Assembly (NCBI GenBank): GCA_902651635.1
Contig: CACRSC010000135.1
Span: 1 to 27,876 of the forward strand
Direction: 5' to 3'
Source of the DNA: Mastigamoeba balamuthi
Lineage: Eukaryota; Evosea; Mastigamoebida; Mastigamoebidae
Length of the DNA stretch: 27,876 nucleotides
Under the pieces are notes generated by a model. It had not been told where the DNA came from. It searched no databases and saw only the letters and a program-made list of their open reading frames with translations. Positions 18,412 through 25,725 of this stretch are shown here, piece after piece; position 1 is the first letter of the stretch; every line of letters starts with the position of its first letter. The translations under genes and the position numbers were made by a program.

Positions 18412-18629
18412 TCCTAATTTCGTACTTGCTGCTCTCCAACCGTACAAAAAAGACACCCGACACGTCACGCGATTAAGCATACAAATGTGCTCCGATGAAC
18501 AATTGAAGGTCCCTCTCAAGCAACACCATAAAATCGTATCTGCTCGGCTGCTCCAGTGCAGGCAAGAGATATTCCCTGTCTGTTGTGCTGTGACGTTCGC
18601 TCTGTGTGCTGAGCGACACCAGCGGCACG
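18412..18629. promoter_or_regulatory. Bidirectional promoter between ankyrin-like and SDR genes
   Basis: This 218-bp divergent region has GATATTCC at 18568-18575, 55 bp before the SDR ATG, and an A/T-rich CATAAAA about 100 bp before it. The promoter role is inferred from position. Confidence 0.35.
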
Positions 18630-19837
18630 ATGTCGTCTGTCAGGGGCAAGGTCGTGGTGGTCACGGGCGCCAGCAGCGGCATCGGGGCGGCCCTGGCCCA
18701 GCTCGTGGAGCACAGCGGGGGCCACGCGGTCCTCGTCGCCCGCCGAGAGGAGGAGCTCCGCAGGGTCGCAGCCACCGCGGGTCCCGGGGCCCTGGCCGTC
18801 GTCGCCGACTGCGCCGTGCGCGGGGACGTCGAGCGCGTGCTGGCCGAGGCGGTGGCGCGGCACGGGGGCGTCGACGTGTGGGTCAACAACGCGGGCAGGT
18901 GCGGCATTGGCCCTGCAGGGCCCTCAGTGTGTGGAGTTGACTCTCTGTGGCTCCTCTCTCTTGTATTCATAATGACACGTGCCATCGAGAGGGAGGTCAT
19001 GCAGACGTCATCGCCACATCAGCAGTGCCACATCAACAGTGCAATGCGATTACTCTCTGTGGGCTCCTCTCTGCTATAATGTGCTATCGGGAGGGGATGT
19101 CATCAAGGCGTCATCTCCACATCAGCAGTGCCACATCGACATTGGAATATCTCCTCTGATACCAGCGCACAGGGGCATCACGCACAGCCCCTCGCAGACC
19201 ACGCGTGACGACCTCGTCGCCATGCTCGACGCCAACGTCACCACGGCCCTCTACGGCTCGCAGGTCGCCCTCGAGCACTTCTGCCAGCGCGGCTCGGGCC
19301 ACCTCGTCAACGTCTCCAGCGAGCTCGGCAGGCGCGGCGACCCAACACGGATTCAGTTGATTCGTTGTATTGCATTTGAATTGGAATTTGAATTTGAATT
19401 TGGTTTGATTGAATTTTGATTGAATGTGTTTGGTTGGGGTTGGATGCTTGGCTTGCGCGCACCCCAGGCTGCCGTTTGTGGTGGAGAGGACGGCGTACAG
19501 CGCGAGCAAGCACATGCTCAACGCGCTGACGGTGGGGCTGCGCATGGAGGCCGCGCAGAGGTGCCCCGCGGTGCGCGTGTCGACCGTCTCGCCGGGCGTC
19601 GTGGCCACCGAGTTTGGCGTCAACGCGCTGCACGGCGGCCTCGACTCGCGTGCCATCCCGGGGGCGCAGACGGCAGAGGAGGTGGCCGCCGTGGTCCTCG
19701 ATGTCATCGAGCACCCGCGGGCCGAGGCGTACACGAGACCCGAGACAGCGCAGAGGGTCGAGGAGTACTATGCGGAGGCCACGGACATGGCGCAGTTTGA
19801 AAACGCGTCGTCGCCGTTTCCCACAGTGTCCCCGTGA
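18630..19837 (+). CDS. Classical short-chain dehydrogenase/reductase (SDR)
   Basis: Predicted NAD(P)-dependent oxidoreductase, probably cytosolic; the substrate cannot be told. Proposed exons are 18630-18898, 19173-19331 and 19468-19837, giving 265 residues. The Rossmann entry TGASSGIG lies at 12-19, NNAG at 86-89, the catalytic serine in SS at 138-139 and YSASK at 153-157, followed by VSPGVVATEF. The first intron (274 nt) contains a tandem duplication. The second junction needs a non-canonical GC donor (AG-GCGCGG at 19332), which brings Ser and Tyr to near-normal spacing. The only in-phase GT donor (GTTGAT, 19356) would insert eight extra residues between them. The stop at 19837 follows a short polar tail. 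Confidence 0.88.
18940..19150. repeat. Two-copy tandem repeat (about 112 bp) inside SDR intron 1
   Basis: ACTCTCTGTGG(G)CTCCTCTCT starts at 18940 and again at 19052. The shared end, CCACATCAGCAGTGCCACATC, occurs at about 19014 and 19113. The copies differ by several substitutions and indels in the middle, so the duplication is not recent. Confidence 0.85.
19332..19467 (+). other. SDR intron 2: GC-AG type with AT-rich repeats
   Basis: This 136-nt intron starts GCGCGG rather than the locally common GTGCGG and ends CCCCAG. It contains a run of GAATTTGAATTT-type units (about 19377-19425). The call depends on the SDR motif spacing and on phase. Confidence 0.6.
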
Positions 19838-20246
19838 TGTTTGAAGCATGGAACTCGTGGTCTTGGTCTCGATAGTTATGGTGTATGCCCATCTCAACCT
19901 GTTGGCCTTTGCCTGATAGTGCCCCAGCAGCATCAGGTTCTGCTCCAACTGCAGAGAGGGGGTTATTGAGCCAGTAAAACTTTGCCTCTGGGCAACTCGA
20001 GCCTTGTCCGTCGCACTGTGTGTGCAACGCTGGAACTCCGCGTGCGTGGGTCCAATCTTATAAATGTTACATTTGAATTGTTCGGGTGGGTGTTGGGACC
20101 GCGCTCTGACAGCACGCCGCAGCGGCGGGGAGGGAGCGCGGTCGTGTCCCACGGCGCAAAAGCTTGCATTCACGCCGACGCACGCGTGGTGCGCTTGGAC
20201 ACTGACTGCCCCCTCGGTGGAGGGGAGTTGGGTGACGGAGGCCCTG
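19838..20246. other. Convergent intergenic region
   Basis: 409 bp lie between the 3' ends of the SDR (+) and ankyrin (-) genes. A TATAAAT occurs at 20059-20065, but nothing coding follows it on the plus strand. I see no gene or RNA. Confidence 0.5.
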
Positions 20247-22671
20247 CTAGCTCTTGCAGATGCCGAACTCGAGGTCGAACGTGTCGACTAGCCAGCGCGT
20301 GGCCCTGGTCTGCCTGCGCGGGCGGCGCTGGTCGAGGCGCGTGTACACCTCGCGGGCGTCTGCGCTGGTGAGTCCGAAGGTCTTGACGAGCCACTGGGCC
20401 ACGGCGGGGTCGTGGAGGCCGCAGGCCGAGAGCAGGGCCTCGTTCGAGTGTGCGCGGGCGTCCATGGGCAGGAGCCCGAAGTTGGCGGCGAGCCACTGGG
20501 CGAACTTGAGGTACCCGCCCTTGCAGGCCAGCCGCAGCGGCGCGTTGTCCTCGCTGCGCGCGTCGGCCCCGTTGAGGCAGAAGCGCTCGGCCAGCCACTG
20601 CGCCAGCCGCAGGTGCCCGTTGCGCGCCGTCTCGCGCAGCGGAAGGTTCTCCTCGGACCGCGCGTCGTCGGGCCCCAGCGAGAAGCGCTCGACGAGCCAG
20701 ACGACGCCCTCGGTGTTGCCCTTGGTGCACAGGTCGCACAGCATGCGGTTCTTGTTGGACCGCGCGTCGTCGGCGCTGAGGTCGAACTGGTCGGCCAGCC
20801 ACACGGCCACGCGCAGGTGGCCCCCCGTCAGCGATTTGTAGAGCGCCAGGTTGTTGGACGCCCGCGCGTCCTCGGTGTTGAGGCCGAACGTATCGGCGAG
20901 CCACTGCGCCAGCGCCAGGTGCCCCTGCGTGCACGCGCGCAGCAGCGGCGAGTCGTAGCCCGTGCGGGCGTCGTTCTGCGTCAGGTTGAAGCGCGCGTGC
21001 AGCCAGCGCGCCAGCTGCAGGTGCCCGCCCAGGCACGCCGCCGCGAACGCGCTGCTGCCGCCCCCGCGCGCGTCCTCGTCGCGCAGAGCAAAGTGCTCCG
21101 CCAGCCACTGCACCGTCGCCGTGTGGCCGCCCCCGCAGGCGCTGCACAGCGCGATGTTGTTCAGGGCCCGCGCGTCCTCGCTCGTCAGGCGGAACCGCGA
21201 CGCCAGCCACCGCGCAAGTGGCAGGTGGCCCCCGTAGCACGCGTGCCGCAGCGCCGAGTTGTTGTCCCCGCGCACGTCCTCGCGCGTGATGCCGAACGTC
21301 GTCGCCAGCCACTGCACCACGTTCAGGTGCCCACCCGCGCACGCCTGCCGCAGCGCAGACGACCGCCCGTGCAGCACGTCGTCGCCGCTCAGGTGGAACG
21401 CGCTGTGCAGCCACTGCGCCACGTTCAGCCGCCCGCGGTTGCACGCGTGCTGCAGCGCCTCGCTCTCCACCACGTCCTCCTTGCCCAGCCCGAACGCCTC
21501 GCACAGCCACTGCGCCACCTCGAGGTGCCCGTTGGCGCACGCGTCGCTCAGCGCCGCCACGCAGTGGTCCCGCGCGTCGTCGGCCGTCAGCTCGAACTTG
21601 TGCGCCAGCCACTTGGCCACGTCGAGATGCCCGCCGGCGCACGCCTCTCGCAGCGCGCTGTTGCCCTGCATCCGCGCGTCGTCGGCGGTCAGCTCGAGGC
21701 GGTCCGCGAGCCACGTCGCCAGCTCGAGCCCGCCGCTGCCGCACGCGCTGCTCAGCACCGTGCGGTCGCCGTGCTGCCCCGTCACGCGCGTGTGCGGCGC
21801 CTTGAGCTCGTAGCGCTCGACGAGCCACCGCGCGACGGCGTCGTGGCGGCCCGCGCAGGCCGCGCAGAGCGCGGCGCACTCGCTGGCGATGGCCTCGTCG
21901 CGCTCGATCATGTAGCGCTCGGCCAGCCGCTGCGCCGTCCGCAGCAGCCCGCGCCCGCAGGCGGCCTGCAGCATCGCGCTGGCGTCGCTGCGCAGCACCT
22001 TGGGCCCACGCGGCGGTCGCGCGCGCGCCGCCAGCAGCTGNGCTCGGCCAGCCGCTGCGCCGTCCGCAGCAGCCCGCGCCCGCAGGCGGCCTGCAGCATC
22101 GCGCTGGCGTCGCTGCGCAGCACCTTGGCCACGCGGCGGTGCGCGCGCGCCGCCAGCAGCTGCGAGGCCTCGCCCAGCGCCAGCACGTCGCCGGGGCTCA
22201 GGCGCTGCACGAGCAGCCGCGAGATGATCCACGCCATCTGGATCTCCGCCGACACCACCGCGTTGGCGCGGGCCGCGCTGCTCTGGACCTCGAGGCGCTT
22301 GGAGCGCGCCACCGCGCTGCGCTGCCGCGAGCTGGCCGTCTCGCTGAGCTCGCCCTGGCCCAGCAGCGAGTCCTGCGGGACGCTGCCCAGAGCCAGCCGC
22401 TTGACCCCCGGCGGCATCCCCACCGGCTTCCTCGCGCTCGCTGCGCAGGGTGGGTGAGGAAGGGGTGGAAGGTGCCCGCAGTCGGGAAGCAGCGGTGGTG
22501 GGCTTGGTGAGCAGATCGACGCCAGCAGTGAGGTCACCGCGGTTCGCATTTCATTTCCCGATGCAGGCAACGGGTGCGCTAATTCTGCGCCCGCAAACTG
22601 TGCTCCTCTCTGCACCCGCACTCCGCACGTGCAGCACAAGAGCAGCGGCAGGGTCGCAGGCGTGCAGCCAT
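20247..22671 (-). CDS. Ankyrin-repeat protein with about 16 repeats (assembly-damaged)
   Basis: A repeat scaffold of 34-residue ankyrin units with a signature ALxxACxxGHLxxAxWLAxxFxLTxxDAR; Trp stands before the usual Leu-Ala pair in nearly every unit. I count about 16 units from MLQAACGRGLLRTAQRLAER to the final WLVDTFDLEF, then the tail GICKS. The N-terminal 100 residues are polar, then helical (MAWIISRLLVQRLSPGDVLALGEAS), possibly F-box-like. A segment of about 125 bp is duplicated at 21917-22040 and 22042-22163 around a single N; collapsing it restores one frame exactly. I propose a short first exon 22671-22629 (MAARLRPC) and an intron 22628-22441 (GTGCGG...CAG, phase matched), giving 703 residues. 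Alternatively translation starts at 22417, giving 681. Function is unknown beyond protein binding. Confidence 0.85.
21917..22163. repeat. Probable assembly duplication around a single N (22041)
   Basis: The sequence starting GCTCGGCCAGCCGCTGCG at 21917 restarts at 22042, an offset of 125 bp. The copies differ only by small indels near the end of the first copy, just before the N. This looks like two unmerged contig ends rather than biology. Confidence 0.85.
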
Positions 22672-22783
22672 CGAGAGCGACGGAAATGCGGCGAAATGCG
22701 GAGAAAAGGCGGTGCTGGAGGGGTGCGGAGGGGAGCGCCGTTGCTTGCCTTTGGTCGGGTGGCTCGGGTTCTCGGCGTAGGCT

Positions 22784-23560
22784 ATGGGGGCCAGGCCGAC
22801 CTTGTTCAGCGAGGACGAGCTCGGCGGGCGCGAGCCCGCGGGCTGCTGGGCGGCCTGCGCGGGCTGGTTACCGCTGCTGCGCGGCGACAGCGGGCTCGAG
22901 GCGTTGCGTGCGCTGTTCCCTCTGCCGCTCGCGCTGCCGCCCGCCGTCTTGGAGCTGCCGGGCGTGGTCTTGTCGGTTGCGTACGAGGCGCCCGAGTGCT
23001 CGGGGAGGTTGGAGAGCGGGGCCACGACGGCGGTCCTGCGGCCTGGCGAGGGCCCCGCGGAGCTCGGGGAGCTGACGCTCCGCCCTCTGCTGACGTTGTG
23101 CCCCAGTTTCGCGGAGTGCAGGCGTGCTGCGGCGCGCGCGATAGGTGCAGCGGGTACCCCCGGGGTCGTAGAGGAGTGTGCGCTGGTGGGCGGCTGTGTT
23201 GGGCTCCTCCGCTGCGTAGGAGGATCCGTGGACTTATTTTTGGTCGCACAGGGGCCAAAAATAGGGCACCCACAGATGTTTTCTCGATATGGCGCAGATT
23301 GGGAATCCTGCAGCGAAATATCTCGGTCACACCGCGCGAGCGCCCACGCCTCTCGCGGAATGGCCGGCACGGGGTCAGTGGTGGCATCAGCTTCCCGCGG
23401 TGACGAGGCGTGCGAGCGGCAAGTGCCGGAATTCTGCCATAAGAAACGTAGCGACCCCTGCCGCAGTTCCGACTCGGAGGACTACCATCGGTTTCGCATC
23501 TTGTCAGCCACAGTAGCGAGAAGGTCGTGTCCGGAGTGCTCCCGGTTTGCATCGATCTCG
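22784..23560 (+). other. Ambiguous coding region: open frames on both strands
   Basis: On the plus strand a frame from the ATG at 22784 reads MGARPTLFSEDELGG and stays open for 259 codons. On the minus strand a frame from 23370 to 22579 reads as a Ser/Pro/Gly/Thr-rich, disordered-looking protein (e.g. TTPGSSKTAGGSASG). The two frames share their third codon positions, so high GC at that position favours neither. The minus frame is continuous with the proposed first ankyrin exon, so it could be an extended disordered N-terminus of that protein. The plus frame would give another divergent gene pair. I recognise no domain in either. Confidence 0.3.
23235..23263. repeat. A/T inverted repeat, 9-bp arms
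   Basis: TATTTTTGG (23235-23243) and CCAAAAATA (23255-23263) are exact reverse complements separated by 11 bp. Each half resembles a CArG/MADS-box half site. It lies in otherwise GC-rich DNA. Confidence 0.7.
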
Positions 23561-23816
23561 TGAATGCCGAACAGCGGCTCTGCATTCGCTGTTTGCACCA
23601 CTTCGCACGGAAACGGAAATTGGAGGAAAAGAGGCACGTGCGAACCCGAACCACAAGCCAGCTGAGGGGATAGAGAAAGAGAGATGCTCCGACGAGTTTG
23701 ACCCACAACTGCCCATGTGATGTGTACATTGGATTCAATTGATGTCGCGGTAGAGCGCACTGGGAGGTCTCGCGGGCAGAGCAGCAAAATACAAATCAGA
23801 GTCTGTGCAGAAATAA
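23561..23816. other. Intergenic stretch
   Basis: About 250 bp downstream of the minus-strand Cys/His-tail gene. It contains ATTCAATTGATG at about 23733-23744, the same kind of AT-rich word seen in introns. No gene is recognised. Confidence 0.4.
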
Positions 23817-25145
23817 TCAATTGATGTAGCCGTTGAGCCCGTGGTACCTGCACGGGGACTCTGGCGACACCGCGCGCCCGCACATCCTGCCGGTGCGCTG
23901 CACGACGGCCTTGCAGCGCGCCGCATGCGCGTCGTCTGTCGAGGGTATTCTGAGCTGGGCCAGCCCGCCCAGCGTTGCCGCGGGCCCGCACTTCTTGCGG
24001 GGGCTCGTCCTGCGGTACACCCGCTGCTCAACGCGCACGTGCAGCGCCTCGTGGGCTGCGTCGCGGCCCCTGCGGTCGCGGGGGGTCTCGTGGCCGCGCC
24101 TCTGGCGCTGCTGCTGCTCCCCGGTGCCCGCGGCCTGCGGAGAGCCCTGCTGCCCCGCGTCGTCCGAGGCGATCGACGAGAGCGAGAGGCTCGAGGGGGC
24201 TGTGGATAGCGCGGGCCCGGCCTCGAACACGTCCCTGTGGACCACTTCCAGGACCTCCTCTGCGGGGCGCAGGGGAAGAGAGGGAGGCCCTGTCAGTCCG
24301 CAGCCTGCCCAAGCGAGTGGCCGCGCTTGCCTGCCGGCCCTCTGAGCGCGATGCTCCGCGTCCTGGCCACCTCCGCGGGCCTGCCGTCGGGCCCCAGCCT
24401 CACCACCTTTGTCTCCTGCGTGCAGCCCGTGAGGCCCGGGCCACAGAGGCACAGGGCACAGGACACAGAGCACAGGCACAGGCACAGAGAACAGAGCACA
24501 GAGCAGGACACAGACACAGGACACAGGGCACAGGCACGGCACAGGGCACAGGCACAGGCACAGGGCACAGGGGAGGCGAGGGGCGAGGGGAACTGGGGGT
24601 GGCAGCAGGAGGCAAGGGGGGCAGGCCGACGCCTCGCGCACCGTCACGTGCACCCGCACTTGGGGGCTGGCCCTCGCGGCCTCAGGCACGGGCGCCCCCT
24701 GCTCGCCCGCCGCCTCGTGCCCGCGCGTGCCGCCTGAGCCAGGGCCGCGGCCTGTGTGCTGCCCAGCCTGTCCTGGTCCTGCCTGCCCTGCGTGTTGCTC
24801 AGCCTCTGCCTCTGCTCGTCTGCGCTGCCCCGCTGGCGCCGGCGACATGCGCTGCGCCTGCGGCCCCGCTGCCGCGCCGCCGCCGCGTGCGCGCTGTGCG
24901 CTGCGCTCGGGTGCCCGCGCGGGCGGTGCGCTGGGGGCACTGGGTGCACTGGGGGCACTGGGGGCACTGGGGGCTGTGGGCTGGTGGCCGGCGGCTGCGC
25001 TGGTGGGCTGCGGGGGGGCCGGCGGCGGCGGAGCGGCGGCGGCGGAGGGCAGCGCGGGGCGGAGCCAGCCGGAGCAGCACTGGAGGACGCCGCCGATGAC
25101 CTTGCGCGCCAGCTCCTTGCCCGCCTCGGCGAGGAGCACGTTCAT
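23817..25145 (-). CDS. Low-complexity protein with a C-terminal Cys/His (CRYHG) motif
   Basis: Unknown function. Proposed exons are 25145-24642, 24415-24371 and 24257-23817, giving 329 residues. The donors are GTGCGC and GTGGCC; the last acceptor is the AG within GCAGAG, chosen because it keeps phase 0. Joined, the middle reads VRVHVT-ETKVVRLGPDGRPAE-EVLEVVHRDVFE, which is coherent. The N-terminus is short and amphipathic (NVLLAEAGKELARKVIGGV). Then come Pro/Ala/Ser-rich sequence with six tandem PSA(P) units, Gln/Arg-rich sequence, and a basic C-terminal stretch. The end has CKAVVQRTGRMCGRAV and SPCRYHGLNGYIN, a C-x10-C-x8-C-x2-H pattern common in small DNA- or metal-binding tails. The first intron is filled by a minisatellite. 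The start is the first ATG before the helical segment; a GATATT element lies just upstream. Confidence 0.6.
   Translation of the reverse strand: MNVLLAEAGKELARKVIGGVLQCCSGWLRPALPSAAAAPPPPAPPQPTSAAAGHQPTAPSAPSAPSAPSAPSAPPARAPERSAQRARGGGAAAGPQAQRMSPAPAGQRRRAEAEAEQHAGQAGPGQAGQHTGRGPGSGGTRGHEAAGEQGAPVPEAARASPQVRVHVTVREASACPPCLLLPPPVPLAPRLPCALCLCLCPVPCLCPVSCVCVLLCALFSVPVPVLCVLCPVPLWPGPHGLHAGDKGGEAGARRQARGGGQDAEHRAQRAGRQARPLAWAGCGLTGPPSLPLRPAEEVLEVVHRDVFEAGPALSTAPSSLSLSSIASDDAGQQGSPQAAGTGEQQQRQRRGHETPRDRRGRDAAHEALHVRVEQRVYRRTSPRKKCGPAATLGGLAQLRIPSTDDAHAARCKAVVQRTGRMCGRAVSPESPCRYHGLNGYIN
24430..24590. repeat. Minisatellite of GGCACAGG/ACACAGG units inside an intron
   Basis: Imperfect tandem units (GGGCACAGGCACAGG, ACACAGAGCACAGG and similar) fill most of the 226-nt first intron (24641-24416) of the minus-strand Cys/His-tail gene. 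Open frames through it code only for Cys/Leu or His/Arg/Gln runs and are artefacts. Confidence 0.85.
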
Positions 25146-25676
25146 AGGGGGCAGAGCGCTGGGCAGAGATATTGCTAACCCGCCAGCCCCGATTTGTTGT
25201 TGCGAGTTGTTGGGCTTCCAGTTTGAGACAAAGCGGAACTCTACGAGGAGGCGCCTGCTGCGCCCCCCGGCAGCCATACTGCGCGGGGTTCTCTGCTGCT
25301 GTGTTAGCCTAACACCGTTAGGGCATCTCACTTGTCAGGAGTTGGAAGAAGCACTTCATAATCGGTTGGGAGGGGGGGGGTCCGAATGCAAAAAGCTAAG
25401 TGCTTACCTGACCGTTGTGTTGTTCCTCGGGTCCCTCGTGACGGCGACCTGCGGTTCCTCAAGGATGTTCGCCACGCCGACTCTCGCATGTCAGGCGAGG
25501 TCGTCGTGCGTGGTCTGCGGGGGAGCTGCCGTGGCGCCCCTCAGCGCGTTGCTGACCCGCACGTCGACTGCGTCAGAGTGCATACACAGGAAGATGGTGG
25601 GATGGGAACAAAACAGATAGGATGCTCATATTGTATGGTAAGCGAGCGGGAGAAAACGACAAGAGGGAGCACAGTT

Positions 25677-25712
<36 letters not shown>

Positions 25713-25725
25713 ATCAGGGTGGCCG
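25146..25725. promoter_or_regulatory. Upstream region of the Cys/His-tail gene and 3' flank of the ART-Sel1 gene
   Basis: 580 bp without a credible gene. GATATTGC at 25168 (GCAATATC on the minus strand) lies 23 bp before the ATG at 25145. A CTG repeat lies at the other end. Confidence 0.4.
25679..25711. repeat. Trinucleotide repeat (CTG)11
   Basis: Eleven CTG units, read as CAG on the minus strand, lie 15 bp beyond the stop of the ART-Sel1 gene, so they would be in its 3' UTR and not encode poly-Gln. Confidence 0.95.

Noticed and set aside
20412-22457. A 681-codon plus-strand frame opposite the ankyrin gene
   Set aside because: It is a mirror of the repeat gene (periodic Pro/Arg/Val/Leu-rich text) and runs through the N at the duplication.
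23482-23991. A 169-codon minus-strand frame downstream of the Cys/His-tail gene
   Set aside because: It overlaps the 3' end of that gene in another frame and has no recognisable content.
24430-24590. Regular repeats that might suggest a CRISPR array
   Set aside because: The units are short, imperfect and contiguous without spacers, in a eukaryotic intron.
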